From Trichostrongylus colubriformis (Eukaryota; Nematoda; Chromadorea; Rhabditida; Trichostrongylidae): DNA of 64,000 nucleotides. Position numbers and translations under genes: made by a program. The notes below the pieces were generated by a model. The model saw nothing but the letters and a program-made list of their open reading frames with translations. It was not told where the DNA came from and did not search any database. The stretch covers positions 17,953,231 to 18,017,230 of the forward strand of contig OZ022256.1 in the NCBI GenBank assembly GCA_963978905.1, in the 5' to 3' direction. How positions within the stretch are numbered: position 1 is the first letter of the stretch; each line of letters opens with the position of its first letter. Shown here piece by piece: positions 11,660 through 23,100 of the stretch.

Positions 11660-12550
11660 GGGTCAAGTGAAAAGGGGATCAATGGATCTCGCTACTGATA
11701 CCACATCAGTTGTAACAAAGGATGTCCACCGGTGATCTGAACTTCCTAAAGAAGAAGTAGGTGTGCTGTGCAACGTGAACAATTGAAATAGCAACCAGCA
11801 GTAGTAAAACTAAATGATCAGCAGGTGAACATGTTCGTGATACGATAGCAGTAGGAATGTTTCGACGCCTGCTTTCAGACTATAGTACAAATCATAGGGC
11901 ACGCGCTTCATTGCACAAACTCATGAACCATGCGATATACACGAGCAGCGCCATTTCACTGACTACCGAGCCCACAGAAGGAGTTCGGCCCCAATTTTTC
12001 GATCCTCTGCGCGCGACCACTCCATCTCAGACCTAAGTCTATCATATTTTTTATGTGAAACAGCGAAAATCAGGACATTTCAATATAGTAGTGTGCATGA
12101 CGCCTAGAATGATAATTGAATGCTAATGGAGTGATCTCATGTGCTGCATGTGAGTGCCTCCTTAATACGGCTGTCCTTAGGTCCTTGACCTGTGACCCTT
12201 AGCTGGCTGCGAAACCAATGAACAATTACAAGGGAATTGACATGGAGACAACTAATCTTCTATTTGTAATAACTCAAGAATGCAACTAATGTATCCTTAC
12301 ACTTACTGATCTTCAATGTGCACATTGGAACTGTGTTTCGAATCGAAAAGATTCTTTATGATATCGCTCTGAAGCAAATTCCATGCACACTCCGTGGGTG
12401 GCCCTGCAACACATTCTTAACAGTTCTAAGGCAGTGTATTTAGCGCTTGCTGAATTCTATCTGTTCACCAAATGATGCAACGGACCATGCTCCCTTCAAG
12501 GAAGCAACCGTAATCGAATAAATCGATTTGTAGATTAATGATCGGCATAA
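11660..12550. other. Right flank of fold-back element, then unassigned DNA
   Basis: 11660-11875 still matches 24800-25033 (CACATCAGTTGTAAC, GAACATGTTCGTGATACGAT blocks), so the dispersed repeat is wider than the palindrome. From about 11880 to 12550 I see nothing to annotate. Confidence 0.45.
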
Positions 12551-13587
12551 AATTTCAGCTGTGGTACCTATCAGCTGGGACCACCCACCGTCTTGACCAT
12601 GCTACGCGGCTGACGGTGCCGTCGTGAGCATGCACAACGAGCACAAGTCCACGAAGACCACGGCGCTGCTCCAACGAGCCCGTCACCAAGTTAAACTCTG
12701 CTCCAGTGGACCGATAAGGATGAAACTCTGAGCGTGGCACATTATGTGAAGGAGTTAGCTCTGCTGCCATGTGGAACTCGGACAGAGTGGGCCAGATTCC
12801 ATGTTATTCCGCTAGCTGCTTCTAAACTCTCTCAATTGGACAGTTACCATTCGGTTTTGAGAGTGTCCTGATTTTTATTCGTTTTATTTATTTATTTGAA
12901 GGCACAACCAATGATTATGCGAAACAAAATCACAAATGAAATTCTAATGAACATTTCGAGTCAAGAACGGAGTAAAAACACAGCAGCTAGGCAAAATGAC
13001 GTATGAGAAAAGGGGAAAACACAAAACAACACCAAAAAACGAAACAGTGGCAAGCATCAATCGGATATAGTCCAGGAAACCCCTAAAGTAGAGTGGACAG
13101 TAAGCATCTTCTTGAAAGCGGGTAGTGACATATTTAGGATATCTTGCCTTAGTAATTTATCGAAATCTGAAAGTACTCTATTCGGGAAGCTGTTGAACCT
13201 AACTTGAGTTCTGCTTACCGATGACTGGAGTTTGAAATTGCCTGCTCTTGTTCTGAACTTAAACAGTGTGAGGAAGTCTGATGAAACTAAGTCGGATCTA
13301 CCATTCAGAATCTCGAAAGCCATAATCAAACCTTTTCCTTCTACTAGAAAAACTAAGCAGTTCAAATTGTCGACGCCTTTCCACCCCATCTGGGATGAAA
13401 TGGTAGCTGAGACCACTGCAACGCAGAGCAAGCTTACGAGTGAAATTCTCCTGAACACTTTCTAATAGATCTTTGTCTTTTTTCTTATGGAGCAAAAAAA
13501 CGATAGTTCAGAGGGGGAAGGGGCGATCGTAGGTTTTGTAAGCACGATGCAGCGTGCTACAGTTTCTAGTCAGTGCTTTGAAGAGAT

Positions 13588-14842
13588 TATACAGGGGGAG
13601 GCAAAATTACGGAAACCAGGCGCGAGCTTGCGAACTTTGACCCCTGAGGCGCTTTTCCAATTGGAGAAGCTCTTGCTTGTTTTTATCCGATTCAGTGCAA
13701 CCTTCTCTACTAACCAGCACAAAAATTTCATGTTTGATCCAAAATGACGAGGCCATCCCTTCACCGGACTTCCACCATCGACCTGCACCGTCAAGGATTC
13801 CGAGCGGTTGACATCTTCTGTCGTCTGAAGGTGCCAAGAAGTCTTGTGTCGAAAAAGTCGCAAGGTTCTCATAATTAGGAAACACTCCCAACCGAACAGG
13901 ACGTGGCAGACTTCTGTCACGACCAAGGCGAAAATCAAGGAGCTGCGCGATCGACTGCTTTCGATGCCCGCGCGGTCAGTTCGGAAGATGGCAGAAAAAA
14001 TGTCGATTTCCACGCAATCGATGGGCAGGATTGTGAAAAATCACTTGAAACTGAGGCATGCAAGCAAGAAAAGGGTCAGTCTCTTTCTGCTGACACCAAA
14101 AGGAAGAGAGACCAGCGCGGAGGATGCTTCTTCGTCGATTCTGTGGTGGCACACACAGAGGCATTCTCTCTACGAACGAGAAGGCTTTTACTGCCGAGAA
14201 ATGTTTGAACAAGAAAACTGATCGCATTTACGCAACATCGAAGCCGAATACGATTGTAACTCTACTGCTAATCCGAAATCGTTGATGGTTTTTGCAGGAA
14301 TAACTATCATTGGGACACAGCTTGTCTTCGTTCCACAGGCGGTTAAAGTCCACGCGAACAACTAATAAGATATTCTGAAGAACGAAGTCTTGTTGTGTGC
14401 CCAGAGGTACTTTGGAAATAAGAAATGGCGCCACTGCTCACAAGCCCAAAATCGTCCGGGAGTGATGCAAAGGAAATTCCCCAAATTTTATAGTCTTTGA
14501 TGAATGGCCTCTCAGTTCACCGGACCTGGCCCATTCGATTTCTCTATATGGAGCTTTCTCTGGTCTAAGGCAAGCTCAAACCCCATCGCGACCTTAGTTT
14601 CTTGAAGGCAGCGGGAAAAAGCATGGGATGAGATGGGTACTACCTTCTCGCCACGATCAACGCCTTTCCGAAGCGTCATTAAGCCTGTGTCGTAGCAAAT
14701 GGAAATGAGCTTGCAAAAAAGTAGTGCTTTTTGTTCTCTGGAGAATGAATCGGTAACAATTATTTCTTTTTGCGCTTGAGCTGACATAAAGTTTTTGGGT
14801 GGCATCAATCAAGTTTCCGTAATTTCGCCCCACCCTGTATAT
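13588..14842 (+). mobile_element. Tc1/mariner-superfamily transposon inserted in the LINE
   Basis: The left terminus TATACAGGGGGAGGCAAAATT (13588 on) and the inverted right terminus (reverse complement ATACAGGGTGGGGCGAAATT, ending 14842) are TIRs of about 27 bp flanked by TA, the target of this superfamily. The 1255-bp length is typical. It carries one decayed transposase on the plus strand. It is younger than the LINE it interrupts, since LINE sequence resumes on both sides (13495 and 14850). Confidence 0.85.
13744..14800 (+). pseudogene. Tc1/mariner transposase pseudogene
   Basis: ATG 13744 begins an N-terminal helix-turn-helix region (DLHRQGFRAVDIFCRL-like), followed after frame changes by a second DNA-binding region (13945-14060, RSVRKMAEKMSIS, MGRIVKN). 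Next come the first catalytic-Asp region near 14150-14180 (degraded), the block around 14270-14340 (KSLMVFAGIT, TQLVFVPQAVKVH) and the third-Asp block at 14500-14530 (EWPLSSPDL, Asp retained). The rest is degraded to the right TIR. Several stops and frameshifts are present, so it is non-functional. The assignment rests on the order of these blocks and on the TIRs. Confidence 0.75.
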
Positions 14843-15450
14843 TCTGTAATTGTCATTGCTAACAAGCTTTTTGAAGTGCTGATCAAATGATATCCTGTCG
14901 CTTAATAGAAAATCTGAGTTTTCAACTTCGTTGACGTATTTGGGGCGAATATCACCGACGCAGTAAATGGAAAATTGAGAGTTTAGACCACCTCCAACCC
15001 GAGTACCCGCTGTCTTTTCTGCAGCCAGAGGGAGTTCCCAGTCTGTGGACCAGACTGCTACATGATCAGTAGCTCTTCGAAGGGCAACACTATCCTCAGG
15101 CGGAACAACAGATGAATAGATTTAAGATCACCACATACATTATATACTTGATATCAAGTTGAGAGATACCGGCAGGCAAGTAACCTATAAGCAAGGAACA
15201 AAATTGGAGATAAAACCCGTCCTTGAGGATTGCCGCGAGAAGAATGACAGACTGAGGAGTGCGTTCGATCTATTCTAAGTCGGTACGTACGATTTTCGAG
15301 AAATTGTTTGATCCAGGCGACAGTTCTAGGATGGATGCCGACCATAAATGATTTGTGGAGCAACTTGACATAAGATACCTTATCGAAGGCCTTGGCAAAA
15401 TCGAAATATATCACAACAGTGGGTTTGCAGGCATCGCTGGCTTTGGTTCA

Positions 15451-15816
15451 GTCATTTAGTGAGCAAAGCAAAGCTGTTTCTGTCGACCTACCTCTCCAGA
15501 AACCATGTTGACACCGAAAGAAGACACGATGCTTCTTTGAGAAGCTTCTCAAAGGTCCTAGCGAACACGGAAGTCATTTAGTGAGCAAAGCAAAGCTGTT
15601 TCTGTCGACCTACCTCTCCAGAAACCATGTTGACACCGAAAGAAGACACGATGCTTCTTTGAGAAGCTTCTCAAAGGTCCTAGCGAACACGGAAGTCATT
15701 TAGTGAGCAAAACAAAGCTGTTTCTGTCGACCTACCTCTCCAGAAACCATGTTGACACCGAAAGAAGACACGATGCTTCTTTGAGAAGCTTCTCAAAGGT
15801 CCTAGCGAACACGGAA
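15451..15816 (-). repeat. Exact triplication of a 122-bp LINE RT segment
   Basis: Three head-to-tail copies start at 15451, 15573 and 15695 (each GTCATTTAGTGAGCAAA...), period 122 bp. They are virtually identical; the third has one visible difference (GCAAAACAAAG for GCAAAGCAAAG). The unit encodes the RT region around CQHGFW-RGRSTETAL on the minus strand. Because 122 is not a multiple of three, each extra copy shifts the frame. The identity shows that the amplification is far younger than the host LINE copy. An assembly artefact cannot be excluded. Confidence 0.9.
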
Positions 15817-17162
15817 GTTGTACTGATCGGACGATAATTTTCAGGATCACTGTGAATAGGTCTTTTAGGAATCGGTAAAACAAAAGACGTCTTCCACCGA
15901 ACTGGAACCTCAGATCTCATGAGCGATACTTGAACAAGTATTCAAGCGGATAGGCAATCAGAGGAAGCACTTTTCCAATGAATTTGAGTGGGATAAAGCC
16001 AGCAGTCACTAAAGTGGAGCAGGGCTATTGGGAAAGTAGTTTGACGATATCATCTCTGTAAAACAGAACTATAGGTTCCATGACAGCAAAACCAGACTGA
16101 TCGTCGGTCACTTATACCTGTGAAGGGGCACTGACCTCAACAGTTTTCTGAAATTGTCTAGCAAGAATTTCAACTTTGTCCCGCTCAATGAAGGCCATGC
16201 ACCGTCAGGGTCTTTATTAACCGGTGTGAAAATATCTTTTCCTTCTTGTATCCTTGATCCTATGCAGTTTCAGTTTGGTGGGATTTCTAGAGTCAATGCT
16301 CTTCTTTTCCAAACTCTCAGAATACTTTTGTAATTTCTTATCCAGCCTGGCATTGTAGTCTTTGAGCTTGCTCCACTCATTCTCTGATCCAGTGAAGACG
16401 GCATCATTCCACAAGGAGTTACGTTGCTTAGTCATTCTTCATGAGTGAATGGGGAAATGTGACTGCTGAGGTTCAACCTTGATTAATGGGACATACTTAA
16501 TAATTACGTGGTGAAGAATTGCTACGTGTTTCATACATATCGCTGAGTGATGAGGCAGAGTTAAATGAACCTATCCAATTAATTGTACAGAGATATTCCA
16601 TGATGTCTGGGTATATGACGGCTCCGATGTTAGGTTTGTAAACCAGGGCAGGGCAGGCTTTAAAATGCGAATGTTTAATGAGAAGCGATAACAGCCTGAT
16701 CACAACTGCCTATTGAAGGGAGTACGTCAAGTGCATTGACAAGTCCGTCGAGATTACAGCAAAGCAAGTCTAGGTATGAATCACTCCTAGTTGGGAAGAA
16801 ACTAATTGTTTGATGTTGTGCGAAGAGAATAATCTATCGAAATAGCTGGACATTGAAGAAATGGGTTTTCCTCTTTCCAGGCTGCATCTGGAATACTGAA
16901 ATCGCCCAAGACTAAACAGAGCTCCTCTACAGTAGAAAAATTACTGATAGCTTTACATAGTTGATTTGAGTTGGAGGTGAACGATAGAACAGAATCAAAC
17001 GTAATGCCTTTTCAATCAAGGAAACATCGGTGATAGATATCTCATATGCATCTTTCACTCACTCCTGAAAGATGATTCTATACGAAAAAGTTTTCAGTAG
17101 AAGAATAACACCGCCCTTGGTTTTGAGAAGCCGATCGCATCTAACAAGGGAGGTCTTTCAGG

Positions 17163-18472
17163 TCATGACGCGCTTTCGGGAAACGGGTTTTTCCATCATA
17201 TGGGGGTATCTACATGAAACATATAACTGACTTCCATTTTTGCTACGCGGCCCTACCCTACAAATGCCAAAAAAGGAGTAAAGAAAATTTTGTTCAAAAA
17301 AGGCGATTTTAACCCATTTATAGTAACGCATCTTCCTTGCAACTTTGATCATGTGCAGATCCGAAGGTGTTCTTCTATTTCACATTCAAAATAAAGTCAA
17401 ATACGGGAAAAAAATGAAATCTTATCTCCACCATGTACTAAAAGTGCGTAGCAGTCTCATAAGGGCTCCCCGATACATGGATGCTGCAACGACTCGATGG
17501 CCTACTGGATACAGCGATGGACTTTTAAACGGATGAAATGCTGGGTTGGTGGTTCGGATCCCGGCTCTGTCAAAGTTTTGCATTTTTTTTTGCATTCACT
17601 TTTTCGTCTTCAAATATGTCTGTTTATGCCAAATGACTACGATTTTCGTTGACAGCATGCCAAAATGACTCTATTTACGAATTGTCAGTGAATTTGGTGA
17701 TGTGACCTTTGGACACGAAAGGGCCCATAGCGCTCGAAATTCGCGATTTCGCACAAAATGAGTGTCATATTCGTGTTCAGGGAGTCAAACTACCCTTGGG
17801 ACATTTCTAGCCAATTCCAAATTTTGACCCTAACTTCGAAAAAGATGTTTGTTCATGGGTACATGGTGCGCTTTCTACTTGTAGAAGTGAGTAACTCACA
17901 AAACCGATGAAAATCAATGGAATATGCACAGCATGGATGCCTATCGCTGTAATTTCAGCTATCAAGCACCAAGCAAGAGAAATAGAGAGAAATTCCTAAC
18001 AAGTGGTATCGCCGTCTCCTTCATCGAATGTGCAGTCGATGGTATACCACTACCCAGCTCAAATTTTCGAATTTGGGTCAAAATCTCAATTGGGCTGGAA
18101 ACTTACCCCCAGGGGTAGTTCGACCTCCCGAACACGAATATTGAATCCGTTTCGCCCGAAAACACCTCGTTCGTGTGCTATGAGCGCCTAAAGCTAAAAA
18201 ATTGGACTGTCAAACTTGCTGAAAACTGGCAATAGGGGGCCGCTCGGAGTTCTAAATGTGATTGCTGCGCTTATTCTTCATGTTCGAATGTTTACGAGTC
18301 CAAAAACTGAAAATCTAAATTTTGCAAAAATTTGTCCTCAGTGAGGATCGAACCATCAACCCCGTTTTTGGCATTTGTAGGGCCGCGCAGCAAAAATGAA
18401 CATCAGTTATATGATTCTTGTACGTACCCCCATACATGCAAAAAACAGCTTTCAAAAAGCGCGTCATGAGTT
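17163..18472. mobile_element. Palindromic element with TIRs of about 110 bp, inserted in LINE endonuclease
   Basis: The left end (17163-17275: TCATGACGCGCTTT, ATATGGGGGTA, CATATAACTGA, GCGGCCCTACAAATGCC-type blocks) is repeated inverted at the right end (18360-18472). Weaker inverted similarity continues inward (GTGTTCAGGGAGTCAAACTA near 17773 and its inverse near 18120). Each arm carries a Pol III B-box-like motif (17551 and, inverted, 18343), and the left arm also an A-box-like TGGCCTACTGG (17498). No transposase is encoded. It splits the LINE endonuclease (resuming at 18475 and 17160). It is related to the larger palindrome at 52339-54298 by shared internal motifs. Confidence 0.78.
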
Positions 18473-19459
18473 GGAAGACCTTCCTCGTAAGAGCGGAGTA
18501 ACGTGCACTGAGTGAAAAGAAGAGATTTCAGCAATTTCATTTTTTACGTTTAGCCAAGTCTCAGTGAGATGAACCATGTCATAGTTTTTAGTCGACATTT
18601 CAAGAGCAAAAGCGTTGCCATTTTTTACTAATGACCTAATGTTTGTGAGCATACCTAATAGGTTTCCCTGAGATGGCCTTTGAGCGTTTAGGGGGCTTCT
18701 CGAAGATGTCATGCTACAATTCGGATTAGTATCTGTAGTCGTATTCAAAGCATCATTATCTTCACATGATTGACCATGAACTAAACATTGTCTCCGCCTG
18801 CGATCTCTTTCCTCCTCAGTAAGAGAGAGGCGTATGTGGACGCCGTCGTGAGGAAAGTACCGTAAACAGGGTGCACGCTTCATCACCTTTTTTTGGAACC
18901 GGCTGGTTGGTAATACGACCTTGAGCAATCTGGGTCTCTGCTTATTGCGTTTTCCATTCGGTACACACATTTAGAGAATCAATCAACACCTAAGAAACGT
19001 TCGTAGAATTGTCATCATGGTTAACGGCCTCAAAAAACTACGAAAACCACTCTCCGGGACCCCAGAGATCATGACAGATCGCTTAATACCAAGATCAATA
19101 GGAGGGTTAGAGGAACCTGAAGAGAAATATCCTACGCGGGTTTGAGTGGAAGTAGATGAGTCATGGGTACACTGAGCTAGCGGTTTAGAAATACCAGATA
19201 ACAGTTTTTTAACTTGAAGTTTCAAGCACGAGTTTTTGTCCCTGAGTCTTTTGTTGTTCTTCAGTAGATCCGTCGTCCTTCTATGGACTTCCATAGACTT
19301 CGGTGAGCTCTCGGCACGTCTCCGTAAGCACATTGATAATGACCTTCATTATGGAGGCAAGTCCTTGTTGATTATCATACCACATAACCGATCCAATGCG
19401 GAATGCGTAACCACGAGGTTGAGGCGAGAGGTGTACACGAAAATGCTTCACTGAAACGG

Positions 19460-20155
19460 AAGAGAAGCGAAAAGAAGAGATAATCATGCCGTTCATACAG
19501 TTCAGAAAAAAATAAGAAAAAGTAGTCGCAGATGACGATGTTAGGTGACGAAAAGAGCGAATCGATCGATCTACTACACTGCCTTATGAAGAGAAAATTA
19601 CTGGTTTCAGTGGCGCAGAAAGAGAATACTGATATTTCCCATCCCCCGCCACAAGGGATGGTCGTAGAGCAGATCCACAGAAGAACAGTTCCAAAAAATA
19701 GTCAGAACAGGGGTAGACGAGCCAATAACGGCAATACTGCTGTCCGATTCAAGCAGATCACAGAGGCACCGGCCGCACGTGAAGCACACAGGAGAAGTGT
19801 TACCGATTCTAGTTTACGTAAGCAGTTTTATTATGTATATCTACGTCAGGAATCCTATTCCCCGAAATCAAATTCCCACAAGGCAACATTGCTCAATATT
19901 GTTGTTTGCATTTGCCTTCATCAACCACTATTGCAGCTGCATTTTACAGCAATAATACATGAAAATATGCATTTAGTAAATGCTCAATAAGGTTGATTTG
20001 CGTTTGCATTCATTCACCTCAATTCAGCTGCATTTCACAATGATGAAACATGAAAATATGTTAGTGAATGATACTTATGTCTATAATGAATAAAACGTGT
20101 GTACGGTGATCAATTACGCCGAGTGCACAACCTTTTCTGTATTGTTTACAAACAA
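19460..20155. other. LINE 5' flank and unassigned DNA with a diverged tandem pair
   Basis: The region 19532-19990 has a 152-codon plus-strand frame without a recognisable domain; its first part lies opposite the LINE 5' end, so it may simply be antisense LINE sequence. Two diverged copies of an approximately 80-bp unit (19905-19990 and 19990-20075; GCAGCTGCATTT(T/C)ACA and ACATGAAAATATG in both) are in tandem. Confidence 0.45.
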
Positions 20156-20159
20156 AGCA

Positions 20160-20660
20160 CCTCAGATCCACGCCGGTGCCGCATTCGGAGCTATCGATCG
20201 ATCCCAGGCAGCAGCCATCAGACCATATCTGCGCTCATATGGCTGCGAAGAGGTTCTCGGACGATGGCTACGGCACACATCCTTTTTCCACGATCGGATC
20301 CGCTCAGCCGTGGTTATGACGCTCCAGAAGATGCTAGCAGCAATCCACGCTTGCCACAGCGATCCTATGCGTTCTTTTGCGAAGGCTCCTAGGAACGCCA
20401 TCCCACCACATCGCTAAAACGTGATTCGTCCAGACATACATCCTCGTAACGATGATGTCTTAGGCTTGTATTTGACTTAATAACAGCTCCTCTGAGATGA
20501 GAATAATACATTTTGTGACCTTAAACTTCGATTATCTACTCTAACGTCAGGGATTTGTTCCGGCGCTATGTTCAACATTTTGTTTTTAGTCCAAAGTGGT
20601 TCCGACTTTACTCCAAGGTGTTTAGTGCATCTTCAGAGATTACTGGTCTCCCTCCGAACT
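20160..20660 (-). mobile_element. Ty3/Gypsy 3' fragment, inverted relative to the 4-7 kb copy
   Basis: The reverse complement of this region matches 7060-7440: end of pol (KSEPLW-type sequence, then IAPEQIPDVRVDN-like at 20600-20530) followed by the conserved 3' tail (GAGCGGATCCG, TGGATTGCTGCTAGCATCTT). Only the last part of the integrase and the downstream tail remain. Together with the 4-7 kb copy it forms a widely spaced inverted pair. Confidence 0.72.
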
Positions 20661-22230
20661 TGGCGAATCTCATCCACACGTGTGTGGTGATGAAGAGGCT
20701 TGGTACCAGCGGTAGAGGCAATGGTAATCTTGATCTCTGATTAACTTGGCTTGAATTTTTTTAAATATTGGACAATCACCATGAAGAGAAAGAAGCAGTG
20801 CTGTAGATCTTCGAAAAGGACTTCAAAAGCCAGATGGGTAGCACTGTGCCGCCTAAATGAAATGTGGGCAACGGGAAGCTAATGGAGTAAGAGCATACGT
20901 TGCAAATCACACAACAAACTATCAACAGGCTTTCGCTGCCAACATGGAGATAATCACGTGGCCGCAACTCCCCGAGCAAACTGCTATTCTCCGTTGCTAC
21001 TAATCCGTATTATCCAATTCCAAAATGCGCATAACTGCTGCCAACAACAGCAGCCGTCCATTCTAGTGGATGCATCGAAACCGCTGCGTTTTTGAAAAGG
21101 AAATGAAAAACGACAAAACACGGCTCTTGCATAGTTGAAGTAAATTTGCAGCATTGGGTGACTCGAAGCATAAGAGCGGCTGAAGTATGAGTCGGATTAT
21201 TAATACACAACTCGAGTAATACAAAAGAAAGACAAAGAATAAAGTAAAAACTTCAACTCAACTCAGTAAAAATTACATCTCATCCATTCTGTCACTAGAA
21301 ATGGGAGCTCATAAGATTCGCCGGCGACAATTGACGATCGATCTGGTAAATGGATGGTGTCTTATGGTAGTTGCAATGCAATACTACCTGCCATTTTAGT
21401 AACATACATTAATCATTTAGGATGTTCAGGACTCATTATCGCAAATCCTCAAAGGAATTCTCCCAAATGCGACCTATCCCTTGGGCCTCCATTCAGTGGG
21501 TATTTCAAAATCAGAAACTATGAAAACCAATGAAACACAAGATTTTTATGAGAGGATGCTGTTTCACAAGGTGAACCTCGGAGAGGCACGCAACTCTGTC
21601 CTCTCAGTGAATCAAATAGCCAATTCTCAACCTTTCGGACCATTTGGCAACTAATGTCATCATCCACATGGCAAAGCTCAAACTAGGTTCAGCAAATATG
21701 AGCAGAAACAATGAAAAATATAAATTCAACTCTAATGACAATCCCTCAAGTTTGGACCGAAGGTCCGATGCTTGCACTCGTCAGGCTTCGCAAGAACATC
21801 CGTCAGAAAAACCCTGAAAAAAGAAGCGATACAGGATCACGACAAGAAAATCTTCGATTGAAGCTCTTCAACGTTTTTACTGAAGAACTCTTATTTGTTG
21901 CGACAACTTATAATGAAAGCTAATGATTTTTGCATTATCACAACATTCATGGGAAATCTATACGAGGTACAGACGTTACCAGGATCATGATAGTGTTGAG
22001 ATAAAGTTTTGAAAAACACGAACCGACTTCTGCCAACAGGTGTGCCTATGTTCTAGCCCCGCCCGTCCGAAAAAAGTTGTCCCAGTAAAAAAACATAGCA
22101 TTGCTGCCTAGAATTAAGTATGATCATCGATTAACGACCTGACGGCCTACTTTCTTATTTGTAGTCATGTCATACACAATCAGGTAAACGCTTGCCGATT
22201 GAGTCTTATGGCTTCTCGATGAGGACATAG
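20661..22230. other. Unassigned DNA
   Basis: Short frames on both strands have no conserved motif, and I found no repeat partner within the window. Confidence 0.4.
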
Positions 22231-22232
22231 TA

Positions 22233-22917
22233 TTAGGTCTATGCAGAATAAATAGCCAAAACGGACTACTTTTTTCAAAACGCCATAACTTCGCTCGGAC
22301 ACAACTTTATTTGTCGGAATAAAAACCATTCGAATCTACACAACCTTGCCAACGATCTGGTAAAGGAAATATGCCATCATGAACAAATTCAAGATTGCGA
22401 AAATTAATGAAGTCAACGATGGCATTTTCAACCTGCATAATTTCGGCGAGTTTTTTCTGGCGCAGGTTTGCATCGAGAACCGGGAAAAAGTGGTAATTCG
22501 TCAGAGATAGGTCTGAGGAATAAGGGGGGTGAGGGAGAGTCTCGATTAGTTTCTGCCGGGTGACTTGCGAACTGTGGGGGTTTTGCGTTGTTTTGCGCAC
22601 CCAGTAAAAAAATGATGCAGTTATGCATCGAGCCTTTCCCTCACCCCCCTTATTCCCCAGACCTATCCCTGATGGATTACCACTTTTTCCGGGTTCCCGA
22701 TGCAAACCTGCGGCAGAAAAATTATGCACGGTAAAAATGCCATTCTTGACTTTATTGATTCTCGCAATCCAGAATTTGATCGTGATGGTATATTTTCCTC
22801 ACCAGATCGTTGGCGAAATTCTGTAGATTCGAATGGTTTTTATTTCGACAAATAAAGTTGTGTCTGAGCGAAGTTATGGCCAATTACGTTTCGGCCATTT
22901 ATTCTGCATAGACCTAA
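22233..22917. mobile_element. Fold-back mariner derivative, copy 1 (two head-to-head transposase 3' ends)
   Basis: A 685-bp element flanked by TA, with TIRs TTAGGTCTATGCAGAATAAA and the inverse. The left half read on the minus strand (22729-22310) encodes the transposase C-terminus: PHPPYSSDLS catalytic-Asp block, NYHFF, RWQGCVDSNGFY. The right half read on the plus strand (22640-22850) encodes the same part again, so the element is two inverted copies of one transposase end facing each other. It cannot encode a full enzyme and would depend on a transposase supplied in trans. A second copy lies at 50502-51183 in opposite orientation. Confidence 0.85.
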
Positions 22918-22994
22918 TAGTTGTGTAACAGCGAAGAATATAAAAGCAAAACGAGCGAATAACAAGCAAAACTGCAATAGGCATTAATACATAC

Positions 22995-23100
22995 GCTCAA
23001 AGGCACACGACACACAATAATCATGTTGATTAACCTCTTTGGGCGAGTAGATCCCTGGATAACTGCTTGGGCTGCATCTTTGTAGTGAGGTAAGCGAACC
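22995..23100. repeat. MITE-like repeat fragment, shared with 31.7-32.7 kb
   Basis: Begins TCAAAGGCACACGACACACA (22997) and contains GATAACTGCTTGGGCTGCAT and CTTTGT, matching 31725-31815 and 32019-32105. The full element boundary is not visible. Confidence 0.5.

Larger units (their letters stand above)
9585..11660. mobile_element. Large inverted-repeat (fold-back) element with unique centre
   Basis: The left arm 9585-10175 is an inverted, diverged copy of the right arm 10880-11660. Matching blocks include TTTTCAAAAATAAACGCGG / CCGCGTTTATTTTTGA, ACAGCATTCCGCAACTTTT / GAGTTGCGGAATGCTGT and the TATATACCACTGAAC block. A unique centre of about 700 bp (10180-10875) holds no recognisable gene. The right arm carries a tandem duplication of about 170 bp (near 11050-11220 and 11220-11395) that is absent from the related copy at 24335-25033. 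The arms suggest a long-TIR DNA transposon whose transposase is missing. Confidence 0.7.
12880..19460 (-). mobile_element. CR1-like non-LTR retrotransposon (LINE), nearly full length, decayed
   Basis: Read on the minus strand from 19460 down to 12880, in order: ORF1-like coiled-coil region (19333-19200); a segment with RSVMISGVPESG (about 19090-19050); the ORF1 C-terminal basic region (18960-18780, RPRLLKVVLP); start of the apurinic endonuclease (18680-18560, NIRSLVKNGN, LTETWL); remaining endonuclease (17120-16500); linker (16435-16217); reverse transcriptase (15920-14850, with YFDFAKAFDKVSY and a diverged PQG-SPILF block); and the C-terminal end (13495-13057, RAGNFKLQ-like). An A-rich (AAAT)n-type tail at about 12890-12880 marks the 3' end. 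Three later events break it: a mariner (13588-14842), a palindromic element (17163-18472) and a 122-bp triplication (15451-15816). Without these it would be about 3.8 kb. Many stops; inactive. Confidence 0.85.

Noticed and set aside
15451..15816. Regular repeats as a possible CRISPR array
   Set aside because: The units are contiguous without spacers and encode LINE reverse transcriptase.
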